Source: Niabella drilacis (GTDB lineage Bacteria > Bacteroidota > Bacteroidia > Chitinophagales > Chitinophagaceae). From it: a stretch of 64,000 nt of DNA. The translations under genes were made by a program, and so were the position numbers. The stretch lies in NCBI RefSeq assembly GCF_900101395.1, contig NZ_FMZO01000003.1:186001-250000 (forward strand), written 5' to 3'. The stretch's first letter is position 1. Every line of letters starts with the position of its first letter. The notes under the pieces are model-generated. The model made no database searches, was not told where the DNA came from, and was given only the letters and a program-made list of their open reading frames with translations. This document shows, piece by piece, positions 51,141 through 61,204 of the stretch.

Positions 51141-51530
51141 ATGAACCCTGATATCACCGCTTATAACAAGACCCAGACAAAAACGGATGAGGCGATCTGT
51201 AATTTGCTGGCACAGGAAATCAACATCCATCTTCCACAGGCGGAAAATAAGATCTGGCACCGCCACCCGGTGTGGTTCCTTGATGGGAATCCTGTTGTGG
51301 GGTATAGTAAACTGAAGGATAGTGTCCGTTTATTGTTTTGGAGCGGTCAGTCGTTCGGGGAACCGGGCCTGTTGCCAGAGGGCAGCTTTAAAGCCGCAGA
51401 AGCCCGCTACATTCATGAAAGCGAGGTGAACAAAAAGGACCTGAAGCGATGGCTTAAGAAAGCGGCGCGCATCCAATGGGATTATAAAAATATTGTAAAG
51501 CGCAGGGGTGTGCTGGAAAGATTAAAATGA
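51141..51530 (+). CDS. DUF1801-domain protein
   Basis: 129 residues matching DUF1801: QTKTDEAICNLLAQEINIHL, PQAENKIWHRHPVWFLDGNP, VVGYSKLKDSVRLLFWSGQS, with tail KKAARIQWDYKNIVKRRGVL. Family members are small proteins related to frataxin-like or YdhG-type folds, with no agreed function. It starts after a 187-bp gap without a clear promoter. The next open frame overlaps its stop by 4 bp. Confidence 0.83.
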   Translation: MNPDITAYNKTQTKTDEAICNLLAQEINIHLPQAENKIWHRHPVWFLDGNPVVGYSKLKDSVRLLFWSGQSFGEPGLLPEGSFKAAEARYIHESEVNKKDLKRWLKKAARIQWDYKNIVKRRGVLERLK

Positions 51531-51787
51531 TACAGGGGCTGAGGCGGGAGCGACCGTGCCCGTATGAGAAAGCGCCTTTCCCCTGGCGTTGGAGCGCGTC
51601 AAAAATGTTTTGGAATACGGTCAGGCATGAAGAACCCCCTGGTGGATACACCTATCTGTTAAAAAAAAACGGTAGGGGCGGATGGACCTATGCCGGGATA
51701 CAGGAAAAAACAAAAGAGGAGGCCGGTGATCCTGCAGCACTGGTCTTATATAAAAATGACACACTGTTAAGGATCCCTTCCGGATGA
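51527..51787 (+). CDS. Short hypothetical open frame after the DUF1801 gene
   Basis: 86 residues starting with ATG overlapping the DUF1801 stop (ATGA), Arg/Pro-rich at first (RRERPCPYEKAPFPWRW), then YTYLLKKNGRGGWTYAGIQE. No domain recognised. The start overlap suggests translational coupling, but the composition is not strongly protein-like, so a chance open frame or a remnant is possible. Confidence 0.3.
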   Translation: MIQGLRRERPCPYEKAPFPWRWSASKMFWNTVRHEEPPGGYTYLLKKNGRGGWTYAGIQEKTKEEAGDPAALVLYKNDTLLRIPSG

Positions 51788-52105
51788 GCCAAATGTTACC
51801 CGGCTCCTGCAAATTCCCGCGGCCGTTGATGAACCGGGTTTATACACCTAACACAGCGGCGGCAGGGGTGGAGCGGATCTTTTAGTAGCTAACCGGTTGA
51901 TTCCGGGCCCTGCCTTCCAGTGCTGTTGATGCGCCGGCGGGAAACGTTATCGTTTTCCCAAAAAAACACCTACGATTTTTTAATACGAATTTTGTCGTAT
52001 ATTTTCGCCCGGCACTTTCTTCATTTTATACCATTGTTTTGCCGTTTGGTCACAGGGTGTAAACAGAGGTTGTGTTTTTCAATAACCTTGCTTAAAAGAA
52101 TGCTC
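51788..52105. other. 318-bp gap before the barrel gene
   Basis: No gene seen. It holds an AT-rich stretch (51960-52010) with TACGA/TCGTA repeat pieces (TACGA at 51971 and 51984; TCGTA at 51995) around TATATTTT (51998-52005), a weak -7-like box for the TonB-type gene. The 5' leader would be about 90 bp. Confidence 0.35.
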
Positions 52106-54910
52106 ATGAAGAAAACAGGAATGATTGCCATCCTGCTGATTGCTGCCCTGTGGGTGCAGGCACAGGGCGGAATTACCGGAACGTTGCTGGATACACAAAC
52201 CAAAAAAGGGCTTTACCTGGCCACGGTTACCGTATACAAGGCCGCGGATACAAGTATTATCACCTACCGGTTATCTGCCGCAGACGGCGCGTTTAAAGTG
52301 CCGGGCCTGCCGCTGCATACACCATTACGGGTCATCGCTACTTTTACCGGCTATAAGGTAATGCGAAAGGATTTTACGCTAACTTCCGGGACCCTCAACC
52401 TGGATACGCTCTGGATGGCTCCGGACAGTACCTCACTGGATGAAGTACTGGTAGTGGCGGAGCGTCCGCCGATGGCGGTGCGCAGGGATACCATCGAGTT
52501 TAATGCTGCAGCGTTTAAAACGTTGCCCAACGCGTTGGTGGAAGACCTTCTGAAAAAACTGCCGGGGGTGCAGGTAGACCGGGATGGGAATATTACGGTA
52601 AATGGCAAGCCCGTCAACCGTATTACGGTAGATGGCAAGGCCTTTTTTGGCGATGATCCGAAAATGGCCACGCGCAACCTTCCCTCTAACGTGATCGATA
52701 AGGTGCAGGTGACCGATGATAAGGAAGAGTTGCTGCGAAGAGGCGACGACAATATCAACAATGTGGGTAAGGTTATCAATCTTACTTTTAAAAAGGGTGT
52801 CAAAAAGGGAATGTTTGGGAAGGCTTATGCGGGAGCCGGTACCGCAGATACGTATGAAGCGGGGGCGATCGCCAATGTATTCAGGGATACCCTGCAGGTA
52901 AGTGCGCTGGGTTATACCAATAACCTCAACCGTCCGGGATTCAGCTTTTCCGAACTGATGCAGACCGGGGGAATACAACGCAATTCCGATGTAAACAGCA
53001 ACCGCAGTATCAGCATCTGGCGTAATGCCAGCGGGGGAACGGGTATCCGGATCAACAATATCAATTTTGGGGGCATTACAGAGTACGGAGGCATCAGCAC
53101 CAGCTCCGGACTGGGATTAAATATCAATCATTCGCCCAATAGCAAACAATCGATCTTCGGGCAGTATTTTTACGGGAACGTAAAAGTGGATGTCAGCAAT
53201 GATGGTTATACCGAATATAATAATGGGGATACTATTTTAAAAAGAACGGAAGACGAAAAGGCTAAAGTATTGATCAACGCTCATAATGTTGGTTTGGGTG
53301 CAAAGTTCCGGCCGGATTCCCTTACCAGCATCCTGGCGGGGATCAACTATATGGCGGGGAATACAGCAGACGACCGTTATACGCTTGTAAAAAATACCAG
53401 CTCCGTGCTGGGGAACTTAAGTGATGGCCGCGTAGACCTGGACCGGGCCGATATCAGCCGGAATTACCGGCACTATCTTAATTATAACAGGCTTTCCGGG
53501 GTAAAAAAGGGAAGAAAATTTAATTTGAACCACCAGCTGATCTGGCAGTTGCGGGATAATGAAGCCAGAACGCACGCTGCTATCCAATACAGGTACCCGC
53601 AGGTTAAGGACAGTTTGTTTGATCAGCTGCGGAATGAAAAAGTGCCCACGTTGAATGCCAGTATTTATGGCAATTATAGTGAGCCGGTCATTAAAGATCT
53701 TTCTGTACGGGTGGATGCCCGGTACGAATATGAGCAGCTGAGCAATACCATTCATACTTATGGTCTTGACGGATCGGGGCAGTTTACCCGCCTGAACGAT
53801 GCTCTCAGCAACCGGTTTGAACGTACCAGTAACAGCTTTTCAACAGCTGCGGGGTTGGAATATAAATATAAAAAGCTGAGCATAACGCCAAGGCTTCGCT
53901 ACCAGGCGCAACGTTTTGTAAACCGGCTGGTGTCGATGCCGGAAGATGTGGTGCAGCGGCTGAACACCTTTTTGCCGGAGCTGGGCATTGTTTACGGGAA
54001 GCTTAATATTGATTACCGGAAGGAGATTATACTTCCGAACTATCGTTACCTGATCCCTGTTTTTGACAATACCAATCCTTATGTAATAAATAAAGGGAAC
54101 CCGGATCTGCTGCCGGCTATCCGTCACAGCGTACAACTCAATATGTATGCAAATGACCCTAAACTGGGACTGAATGTATGGGGTTGGGCCAGGGCAGCCA
54201 CGATTAAAAACGATGTTATTCAGAATGTGGTGTTACAGGACAATGGTACGCAGCTCATCCTGCCGGTAAACGCTGATGGAGGAAAGAGCATAGCGGGCAA
54301 TGGAGGTATCAATAAACAGAATAAATTTTCGCAGCGGTTTACCGTAAATTCCAATATCGGGTTCTATTATGAATATAATGAGAACTTTTTCAGCTATAAT
54401 TATCAGCAGAGCAGGCAATACCGGAATAATGTAAATTTATGGGGCGGCATCGGCCTTAACTGGAATGATGTGTTTGAATGGAATAACAATATCAACTATG
54501 GCGGCCAAAAAGTGCGGAATTCGAATACGGCATTGTTCCAGTCTTATAATGTTACCAACTATGAGATCAGTTCGGAGCAGATATTGCGCTGGCCCAAACA
54601 TATCATCCTGGAGAACAACATCGCCTTTATACAGAACAGCGCTATCGTAGATCCTTCCCTGCGCCGGTTTGTACGCTGGAATGCGGCACTGAACATCACC
54701 ATGATGAAAAATGAAGCGGGTGTATTGCGACTGGGAGTATACGATATCTTACGGAAAATGAATAATACAGATGTTGTGCTGTCGCAGAACATGCTCAGGT
54801 ACAGCCGGGGTAATGTGCTGGGCAACTATTACATGGCTACATTTACCTATAACATACGTCCGACCGGGGCCAAGAAAAAAGTAGGAGGCCAGTCGCTGCT
54901 GCTGTTCTGA
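52106..54910 (+). CDS. TonB-dependent-receptor-like outer membrane beta-barrel protein
   Basis: 934 residues from MKKTGMIAILLIAALWVQAQ at 52106. N-terminal carboxypeptidase-like regulatory domain (GGITGTLLDTQTKKGLYLAT), plug-like region (ALVEDLLKKLPGVQVDRDGN, ITVNGKPVNRITVDGKAFFG, DPKMATRNLPSNVIDKVQVT), then a barrel of repeated aromatic strands (YRHYLNYNRLSGVKKGRKFN, QQSRQYRNNVNLWGGIGLNW). Matches the outer membrane beta-barrel family related to TonB receptors. The usual SusD partner gene is absent, so it may be an orphan receptor. The longer frame to 51920 adds a non-conserved leader and was rejected. Confidence 0.83.
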   Translation: MKKTGMIAILLIAALWVQAQGGITGTLLDTQTKKGLYLATVTVYKAADTSIITYRLSAADGAFKVPGLPLHTPLRVIATFTGYKVMRKDFTLTSGTLNLDTLWMAPDSTSLDEVLVVAERPPMAVRRDTIEFNAAAFKTLPNALVEDLLKKLPGVQVDRDGNITVNGKPVNRITVDGKAFFGDDPKMATRNLPSNVIDKVQVTDDKEELLRRGDDNINNVGKVINLTFKKGVKKGMFGKAYAGAGTADTYEAGAIANVFRDTLQVSALGYTNNLNRPGFSFSELMQTGGIQRNSDVNSNRSISIWRNASGGTGIRINNINFGGITEYGGISTSSGLGLNINHSPNSKQSIFGQYFYGNVKVDVSNDGYTEYNNGDTILKRTEDEKAKVLINAHNVGLGAKFRPDSLTSILAGINYMAGNTADDRYTLVKNTSSVLGNLSDGRVDLDRADISRNYRHYLNYNRLSGVKKGRKFNLNHQLIWQLRDNEARTHAAIQYRYPQVKDSLFDQLRNEKVPTLNASIYGNYSEPVIKDLSVRVDARYEYEQLSNTIHTYGLDGSGQFTRLNDALSNRFERTSNSFSTAAGLEYKYKKLSITPRLRYQAQRFVNRLVSMPEDVVQRLNTFLPELGIVYGKLNIDYRKEIILPNYRYLIPVFDNTNPYVINKGNPDLLPAIRHSVQLNMYANDPKLGLNVWGWARAATIKNDVIQNVVLQDNGTQLILPVNADGGKSIAGNGGINKQNKFSQRFTVNSNIGFYYEYNENFFSYNYQQSRQYRNNVNLWGGIGLNWNDVFEWNNNINYGGQKVRNSNTALFQSYNVTNYEISSEQILRWPKHIILENNIAFIQNSAIVDPSLRRFVRWNAALNITMMKNEAGVLRLGVYDILRKMNNTDVVLSQNMLRYSRGNVLGNYYMATFTYNIRPTGAKKKVGGQSLLLF

Positions 54911-55011
54911 GCTATGGGCTTCGTTCCGGAAGCCCTGATCCACATTTTAAAGGACTCATTCCTGTTTATGGAAAATTGGCATATAGGGGGTCTCCGCTGT
55001 AAAAATATAAA

Positions 55012-55623
55012 GTGATTTTACATGCTTATGCCAGGGCAGGCATTGTTTGCTTCCTGCTTTCTTGTTGTCTGCTACAGACGTCCGGGCAGCTCAAATTGGA
55101 TACTACCAAGATGAAAGGCGGTCCTGTTACAGATACAACTGATAGGGTGTTTTATGCAGCGGATGACGGCCTGCCGCCGCTGGCAGGATCTGAGCATTAT
55201 ATTGAAATAAGAATGCATGTGGGGTATCTGCCAATGGGAGGCGGGCAGGTTTTTGTACTGTCTTTTGATGGCCGCAAATGGTCTTCCAGGGTAGTGGTTA
55301 CGGATCCTCATTTATTCGATATCTCAAAAAAGGAAAAGACAATAAAGCAGTACCCCGTTTTTCCGCTGAAGCCTTACGAGGAAATCTTTTCAGACCTGGT
55401 GGAGGCGGGGCTGTTCAGCCTGCCCTCACAGGCTGAACTAAAAACAGGGAGGTATGTCGACGACGGCACATACTATCTTATCGCCTGTAAAGTAGGAAGC
55501 AGGTTCAGGATGATCAAATTTAATAACCCCAATGAATACCATGAATTGTTCCCTAAAATAAAGATATTTAAACAGTATATTGATCTTGTCGCTGTTTTCT
55601 CAAAGCAGTTTTACAGGAACTGA
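55012..55623 (+). CDS. Secreted protein of unknown function
   Basis: 203 residues from a GTG at 55012, with a signal-like helix (IVCFLLSCCLLQTSGQL). The body (DRVFYAADDGLPPLAGSEHY, IEIRMHVGYLPMGGGQVFVL, FPLKPYEEIFSDLVEAGLFS) has beta-strand character but no recognised domain. Follows the barrel gene by about 100 bp in the same direction and might be cotranscribed. No motif suggests function. Confidence 0.5.
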   Translation: MILHAYARAGIVCFLLSCCLLQTSGQLKLDTTKMKGGPVTDTTDRVFYAADDGLPPLAGSEHYIEIRMHVGYLPMGGGQVFVLSFDGRKWSSRVVVTDPHLFDISKKEKTIKQYPVFPLKPYEEIFSDLVEAGLFSLPSQAELKTGRYVDDGTYYLIACKVGSRFRMIKFNNPNEYHELFPKIKIFKQYIDLVAVFSKQFYRN

Positions 55624-55861
55624 TCAGGCGTTTGTTTCATTGCTGCCAAAGGAAAACCTGTAGCGTGTATTTGTTGAACGGGTTGTTATCATTGTTTAAA
55701 GAACGGTCCTGCTGTTGCTTTTTTGTGTCTGCAGGTATCCGGACGACCGGGAAGGCTGGTTTACGGCAGAGAACTTTATATTTGGATGGCCACTCTGCCT
55801 GCCGCATTGCGGGTAGCTGAAGACTGATTGCTAAAAGCTCACCGCTGTCAGCAGGCTTCCG
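55624..55861. other. 238-bp gap between convergent genes
   Basis: No gene, hairpin terminator with T-run or promoter was recognised between the secreted protein (plus) and ispG (minus). Confidence 0.3.
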
Positions 55862-57889
55862 CTAAGGCTCGATCCACACTTCGTTCTCCTTTAACAGGTC
55901 AATGAGCGCCTCCACCGCAATATCGCTGTTGACATTGCGTTTTACCACATCCTTGCCTTTGTAAAGCGTAATCTTTCCCGGGCCGCTGCCCACATATCCG
56001 AAATCGGCATCCGCCATTTCGCCCGGTCCGTTAACGATACAACCCATAATGGCAATTTTTACGCCTTTGAGATGGTTGGTAACCGAGCGGATCTTTGTAG
56101 TGGTTTCCTGCAGGTCAAACAATGTGCGTCCGCAGGAGGGACAGGAGATGTACTCTGTTTTTGAAATGCGGGTACGGGTAGCCTGTAAAATGCTGAAGGC
56201 CGTGTTGTTCATGAACTGCTCGGCCGCACCTGTATCTGTTGCGGAGGTGTAGCGGCGTCCGCTCAGTTGCGCGTCGTTAAAATGATCGTGCGCAGCGGCA
56301 CCCATGCCCAGGCAAATACCGTTGCCATACCCATCCAGGAACAGCGCGCCGGTTTCTGTGGCAAAATGGATCAGGTGCTCATCGGCGGTGCTCCAGTTGC
56401 TGTCTGTAATAAAAACCAGCGGGTGCCGGATACCGCGTTCCGCTAACCCGATACACATCCGGCGCATGGATTGCATTGCATTTCTGCGGTTGCTGCTCAG
56501 GCAAAGCACGATGTCGGATCTGCCGGCTAACGCATCCAGTTGCTGAAAGTCGCCGGCATCCAGCATTACAAAATTCAGCATATTACCCGTTGCCGCTGTG
56601 TTGATAAATGTACCGGCCTCATATAGGGGAAAATATTTTGTCTGATCGGTAGCCCTGCTCCAGTGGTCCGGGGTGGTGATCACTTTTAACATACCCGGCA
56701 GGGGGAAATCCAGTTCCGCCTTAGCGGTATAAATATAATCGGCCGCCGCATCGGCAATATGCCATTTATCATTGCCGGCATCATAAGTGTACCCAACAGC
56801 TTTTAGTGATGCCGGAGTTATGGCCGGCAGTTTGCTGAGATCCGCTATTACCACAGGTACCTGGTCTCCGCCGATATTTCCAATGCTGGTGGTTCTATGT
56901 TTTTGCGATTGGAAGGGGTTGTATCCTGCCGTAGACATATTGATGGGCCGATGCACTGATAGCGGATCCGTTAGCCCCTTGTTATCCTGCATTCCTGTTG
57001 GCTTTTCCCCTTCATACCGCTTCACAATGTCGCGGCATACCGGTATCTCCAGTTCCGGGTCTTCGGTCAGGGATACGCGAATGGTATCGCCAATGCCATC
57101 TTCCATCAGGGTGCCGATGCCGATCGCAGACTTGATGCGGCCGTCCTCACCATCGCCCGCCTCAGTAACACCCAGGTGCAGCGGATAGATCTCGCCAAAT
57201 TCATCATCCATGGTTTTGATCAGCAGCCGGTAGGCCTGCACCATTACGATCGGGTTACTGGCCTTCATGCTGAGGACGATCTGGTGATAGCTTTCATCCC
57301 GCGCAATGCGCAGGAACTCCATTGCGCTTTCCACCATGCCCATCGGGGTATCACCATAACGGCTCATGATGCGGTCGCTAAGGCTGCCGTGGTTGGTACC
57401 AATGCGCATGGCTGTTCCGTATTCCTTACACACTTTGATCAGCGGCGTAAAACGGTCGCGGATCCGGTCGATCTCTTCTGCATATTCCGCGTCTGTATAT
57501 TCGATCTGTTCGAATTTCTTTTTATCGACATAGTTGCCCGGGTTCACCCGTACTTTCTCCACGATGCGCGCTGCTATTTCAGCAGCATTGGGCGTAAAAT
57601 GAATATCGGCCACCAGGGGGGTATGATATCCTCTTTTGTGCAGCTCATTTTTTATATTCAGCAGGTTCTCCGCTTCTTTTTTAGAAGGGGCTGTTATCCG
57701 CACCAGTTCCGCACCGGCTTCAATGCAACGGATGGATTGTTCCACTGTACCCAGGGTATCCATGGTATCGGTGGTGGTCATGGTCTGCACCCGGATGGGA
57801 TGGTGGTTGCCCAGTAACAGGGATCCGATCTTTACCTCTTTGGTTAACAATCTTTTATATGAGTTGAGCGATGCTGCGTATAATTCCAT
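55862..57889 (-). CDS. ispG: 4-hydroxy-3-methylbut-2-enyl diphosphate synthase, large two-part form
   Basis: 675 residues from MELYAASLNSYKRLLTKEVK at 57889; enterobacterial IspG is about 370, and the extra middle domain is usual in Bacteroidota and Chlamydiae. N-terminal TIM barrel (IGSLLLGNHHPIRVQTMTTT, VADIHFTPNAAEIAARIVEK, TAMRIGTNHGSLSDRIMSRY, GVTEAGDGEDGRIKSAIGIG), an insert at about 365-580, and a C-terminal [4Fe-4S] domain with YISCPSCGRTLFDLQET and GCIVNGPGEMADADFGYVGS. It makes HMBPP in the MEP isoprenoid pathway. Longer frame to 58126 rejected: a full promoter (57894-57924) lies just before 57889. Confidence 0.95.
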   Translation of the reverse strand: MELYAASLNSYKRLLTKEVKIGSLLLGNHHPIRVQTMTTTDTMDTLGTVEQSIRCIEAGAELVRITAPSKKEAENLLNIKNELHKRGYHTPLVADIHFTPNAAEIAARIVEKVRVNPGNYVDKKKFEQIEYTDAEYAEEIDRIRDRFTPLIKVCKEYGTAMRIGTNHGSLSDRIMSRYGDTPMGMVESAMEFLRIARDESYHQIVLSMKASNPIVMVQAYRLLIKTMDDEFGEIYPLHLGVTEAGDGEDGRIKSAIGIGTLMEDGIGDTIRVSLTEDPELEIPVCRDIVKRYEGEKPTGMQDNKGLTDPLSVHRPINMSTAGYNPFQSQKHRTTSIGNIGGDQVPVVIADLSKLPAITPASLKAVGYTYDAGNDKWHIADAAADYIYTAKAELDFPLPGMLKVITTPDHWSRATDQTKYFPLYEAGTFINTAATGNMLNFVMLDAGDFQQLDALAGRSDIVLCLSSNRRNAMQSMRRMCIGLAERGIRHPLVFITDSNWSTADEHLIHFATETGALFLDGYGNGICLGMGAAAHDHFNDAQLSGRRYTSATDTGAAEQFMNNTAFSILQATRTRISKTEYISCPSCGRTLFDLQETTTKIRSVTNHLKGVKIAIMGCIVNGPGEMADADFGYVGSGPGKITLYKGKDVVKRNVNSDIAVEALIDLLKENEVWIEP

Positions 57890-57893
57890 GCTG

Positions 57894-57924
57894 CAAAGAT
57901 AACCAATGTTTAAGTGTGCTTCAA
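57894..57924 (-). promoter_or_regulatory. Promoter of ispG (TTG-N20-TATCTTTG)
   Basis: On the minus strand TTG (57922-57924), 20-bp spacer and TATCTTTG (57894-57901) match the Bacteroidota consensus exactly, 4 bp from the ATG. This is the clearest promoter in the window; it implies a leaderless or nearly leaderless mRNA. Confidence 0.75.
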
Positions 57925-58027
57925 TTATGGACCCCGACAGCTGCGTTTTTATCTGCAGGTGGTTTTCTTCCACTGATTTGCGCCGGTATTTTCTGCGTTG
58001 GATCTGTGCATGCGCGGCAATAGCGCA

Positions 58028-58058
58028 TTGATTTTTCTGCGTTTTCTGTTTATCTTTC
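58028..58058 (+). promoter_or_regulatory. Promoter of the galactonate operon
   Basis: TTG (58028-58030), 20-bp spacer, TATCTTTC (58051-58058, one mismatch from TAnnTTTG), 40 bp before the first gene. No operator-like repeat was recognised between it and the start. Confidence 0.6.
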
Positions 58059-58098
58059 GCTCTCATTAACGATCCCGCATTAAAATAACAGGAACGAT

Positions 58099-58722
58099 AT
58101 GACCGTCTATCAACAAATAACCACACACAAACTCATTGCTATTTTAAGAGGCGCTGATCCTTTGGATGTGGTGCGTATTGCCACTGCTTTATATGAAGGG
58201 GGCATCCGGCTGCTGGAAATAACCATGAATTCGGAAGCACCCTTGCAGGCTATTGAGCAGGTGACCCATAAACTGGGTGATAATATGGTTATCGGGGCCG
58301 GAACCGTACTAAGTGCGGCAATGGCTGCGGATGCGGTTAGCGCCGGAGCCCGTTTTATCCTGTCTCCTGTAGTGGATGAGCGCGTGATCCTGGCCGCAAA
58401 AAAACTGGGAGCTGTCAGCATCCCCGGGGCTTATACCGCTACAGAAATTTATACAGCCCATCGCGCAGGCGGGGATATTATAAAGGTATTTCCCTCCGGT
58501 TCCCCCGCATATATAAAAGATCTCAGGGCTCCGTTGCCGCATATTCCCTTATTGCCTACCGGAGGTATTACACCGGAGAATATTGGAGCGTATCTGAAGA
58601 CCGGAGCTGTGGGGTTTGGTATTGGCAGTGCCTTGGTGAATACCAAAGAGCAAATTACCGATGCCTACCTGGAAACGCTGAAGGAAAATGCCCGGAAGTT
58701 TATCCGGGCGATGCAACCCTAA
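58099..58722 (+). CDS. dgoA: 2-dehydro-3-deoxy-6-phosphogalactonate/gluconate aldolase
   Basis: 207 residues of the KDPG/KDPGal aldolase family: [40 protein letters not shown] with the Glu in [27 protein letters not shown], and the Schiff-base Lys in [20 protein letters not shown]. It splits 2-keto-3-deoxy-6-phosphogalactonate into pyruvate and glyceraldehyde 3-phosphate. First gene of a four-gene operon (next start 10 bp away) with galactonate dehydratase, a transporter and the kinase, so the galactonate role is strongly inferred; on sequence alone an Eda-type enzyme cannot be excluded. Confidence 0.9.
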   Translation: MTVYQQITTHKLIAILRGADPLDVVRIATALYEGGIRLLEITMNSEAPLQAIEQVTHKLGDNMVIGAGTVLSAAMAADAVSAGARFILSPVVDERVILAAKKLGAVSIPGAYTATEIYTAHRAGGDIIKVFPSGSPAYIKDLRAPLPHIPLLPTGGITPENIGAYLKTGAVGFGIGSALVNTKEQITDAYLETLKENARKFIRAMQP

Positions 58723-58732
58723 ACAGGAAATC

Positions 58733-59881
58733 ATGAAAATAAAAAATTATGAATTGTTCCAGGTGCCGCCGCGCTGGCTCTTTTTAAAGATCGATACGGA
58801 TGAAGGCATTACGGGTTGGGGCGAGCCGGTGATCGAGGGAAGAGCGGCTACGGTAAAAGCCGCGGTGGATGAACTGATGGAATACCTGGAGGGTAAAGAC
58901 CCGCTGAATATCGAGGATCATTGGAACACGATGTACCGCGCAGGATTTTACCGTGGAGGTCCCATCCTGATGAGTGCTATTGCCGGTATCGACCAGGCAC
59001 TCTGGGATATTAAAGGAAAATATTACAATGCGCCGGTACACCAGTTGCTGGGAGGCAGGGCGCATGATTCAATGAAAGTCTATTCCTGGATCGGTGGTGA
59101 CCGGCCGGCAGAGGTAGGCGCTGCTGCCCGGCAGATGGTTGGCCAGGGATTTCAGGCGGTCAAAATGAATGCAACAGAGGAGCTGCAATATGTAGACAGT
59201 TATGATAAAATTGACCAGGCGGTAGCACGCATCGCTGCCGTACGGGAGGCTGCCGGCCCCGATTTCGGTATCGGTATCGATTTTCATGGCCGGGTGCACA
59301 AACCCATGGCGAAGATCCTGGCAAAGGAACTGGAGCCTTTCCGGCCGATGTTTATTGAAGAGCCGGTGTTGCCGGAAAACAATGAAGCCCTGCGGGAGAT
59401 CGCCAACCATGTGGCCATTCCGATCGCCACCGGGGAGCGGATGTTTTCCCGGTGGCAGTTCAAAACCCTGCTTACAGAAGGGTATGCGGATATCATTCAG
59501 CCGGATGTATCCCATGCAGGAGGCATTACAGAGTGTAAAAAGATCTTTTCGATGGCCGAAGCTTTTGATGTGGCCGCTGCCCCGCACTGCCCGCTGGGTC
59601 CCATTGCGCTGGCGGCCTGTTTGCAGGTAGATGCTACCTGTCACAACGCTTTTATACAGGAGCAAAGCCTGGGTATCCATTACAACCAGGGCAGCGACCT
59701 GTTGGATTATCTCAATGATAAAACGGTGTTTGAATACAGGGATGGGTATGTAAAGATACCCGACCAGCCTGGTTTAGGTATTGCTATCAATGAAACGCAT
59801 GTGCGTAAAATGGCTGCTGAAGGCCATCACTGGCGCAACCCCGTATGGCGGCACCGCGATGGCAGTATCGCAGAATGGTAA
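58733..59881 (+). CDS. dgoD: D-galactonate dehydratase
   Basis: 382 residues from [20 protein letters not shown] at 58733, the length of E. coli DgoD. Mandelate-racemase/enolase family: [100 protein letters not shown], and the catalytic His near the end ([20 protein letters not shown]). It removes water from D-galactonate to give 2-keto-3-deoxygalactonate. Follows the aldolase gene by 10 bp. Start decided by the known family N-terminus, not by the longer frame from 58688. Confidence 0.95.
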   Translation: MKIKNYELFQVPPRWLFLKIDTDEGITGWGEPVIEGRAATVKAAVDELMEYLEGKDPLNIEDHWNTMYRAGFYRGGPILMSAIAGIDQALWDIKGKYYNAPVHQLLGGRAHDSMKVYSWIGGDRPAEVGAAARQMVGQGFQAVKMNATEELQYVDSYDKIDQAVARIAAVREAAGPDFGIGIDFHGRVHKPMAKILAKELEPFRPMFIEEPVLPENNEALREIANHVAIPIATGERMFSRWQFKTLLTEGYADIIQPDVSHAGGITECKKIFSMAEAFDVAAAPHCPLGPIALAACLQVDATCHNAFIQEQSLGIHYNQGSDLLDYLNDKTVFEYRDGYVKIPDQPGLGIAINETHVRKMAAEGHHWRNPVWRHRDGSIAEW

Positions 59882-59891
59882 AATAAAAAAT

Positions 59892-61202
59892 ATGAACGCA
59901 AACAGCCCGGCTGCAAGGCCTACGCGGATCCGGTACCAGGTATTGTTCCTCATATTTGTGAATGTGGTCATTAACTATATGGACCGCAGTAACCTCGCTG
60001 TGGCGGCCTCGGATATCGGTAAAGAGTTCCGGTTCTCTTCCGTGCAGATGGGGCTCATTTTTTCCGCATTCAGCTGGACCTACCTGTTGTTCCAGGTCCC
60101 CGGCGGTATCCTGGTAAAACGCTTTGCACCAAGGGCGCTGTATGCCGCAAGCCTGATCAGCTGGTCGCTGGCCACCGTATTGCAGGGCTTTGCAAAAGGA
60201 TTTGCCTCCCTGTTTGGATTGCGGATGATGACGGGGGCACTGGAAGCGCCTGCTTTCCCGATCAATAACCGGGTGGTCAGCAGCTGGTTCCCCATCCAGG
60301 AGCGGGCTTCGGCCATTGCCGTGTATACCTCCGGACAGTTCCTGGGACTGGCCTTCCTGATGCCGGTGCTGTCGGGGATCCAGCTCCGGGCAGGATGGAA
60401 AGGGTTGTTTGTGATCACCGGGCTGATCGGTGTGGTATGGGGATTGGTATGGTACGTTTTTTACCGGGACCCCTTACAACACCGAAAGACCAATAAGGCG
60501 GAACTGGCCCATATAGAAAAGGGGGGCGGGATATTGGACCGCCGGCAGGATGGCGGGGGCAAACGTTCCTTTCAGTGGAGCGATCTCCGGGAAGTATTAG
60601 CACACCGGAAATTATGGGGCATTTACCTGGGACAGTTTGCAGTAAACGGTGCATTGTGGTTTTTTTTAACCTGGTTTCCCAAATACCTGGTCGATTACCG
60701 GGGCCTGGATTTTATTCAATCGGGCTACTGGGCTTCTGTTCCATACCTGGCTGCATTTGTGGGCGTGCTGGGTTCCGGCTTTCTTTCTGATTACCTGGTA
60801 CGCAGGGGAGTACCGCCTGCCCGGGCCCGTAAGTGGCCGATTATTGCCGGGCTGTTGTTATCCGTATGCATCGTAGGCGCTAATTATGTACACACGCCGG
60901 GTTGGATCATCCTGTTTATGTCGCTTTCTTTTTTTGGTGTGGGCTTTGCGTCCATTACCTGGATCTTTGTATCCACGCTGGCCCCCAAACACCTCATTGA
61001 TATTACCGGTGGCGTCTTTAATTTTATCGGCCAGCTCTCGGGTATTATTGTACCAATTGTGATCGGCGTTCTGGCCAGCGGCGGCAATTTTGCGCCGGCA
61101 CTTATTTTTATCGCGGTACTGGGTGCGCTGGGGGCCTGTTCCTATATCTTCCTGGTGGGGAACGTGGAACGGGTGACTGTGGAAAAAACACCGGATCAAT
61201 AA
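59892..61202 (+). CDS. dgoT: MFS sugar-acid (galactonate) transporter
   Basis: 436 residues from MNANSPAARPTRIRYQVLFL at 59892, twelve membrane helices, and the motif NYMDRSNLAVAASDIGKEFR of the anion:cation symporter (ACS) group within MFS (GudP, DgoT), with VPGGILVKRFAPRALYAASL. It imports the sugar acid. It follows dgoD by 10 bp and precedes the kinase by 2 bp, so galactonate is its likely substrate. Substrate assignment is from operon context. Confidence 0.9.
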   Translation: MNANSPAARPTRIRYQVLFLIFVNVVINYMDRSNLAVAASDIGKEFRFSSVQMGLIFSAFSWTYLLFQVPGGILVKRFAPRALYAASLISWSLATVLQGFAKGFASLFGLRMMTGALEAPAFPINNRVVSSWFPIQERASAIAVYTSGQFLGLAFLMPVLSGIQLRAGWKGLFVITGLIGVVWGLVWYVFYRDPLQHRKTNKAELAHIEKGGGILDRRQDGGGKRSFQWSDLREVLAHRKLWGIYLGQFAVNGALWFFLTWFPKYLVDYRGLDFIQSGYWASVPYLAAFVGVLGSGFLSDYLVRRGVPPARARKWPIIAGLLLSVCIVGANYVHTPGWIILFMSLSFFGVGFASITWIFVSTLAPKHLIDITGGVFNFIGQLSGIIVPIVIGVLASGGNFAPALIFIAVLGALGACSYIFLVGNVERVTVEKTPDQ

Positions 61203-61204
61203 CC

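Noticed and set aside
51920-52105. Longer N-terminus of the outer membrane barrel protein
   Set aside because: The extra 62 residues lie in AT-rich promoter-like DNA and would place a normal signal peptide in the middle of the chain.
55862-58126. IspG starting at 58126 (754 residues)
   Set aside because: The added 79 residues are Arg/Lys/Gln-rich without family likeness, they overlap the region of the divergent operon promoter, and a perfect promoter sits directly before 57889.
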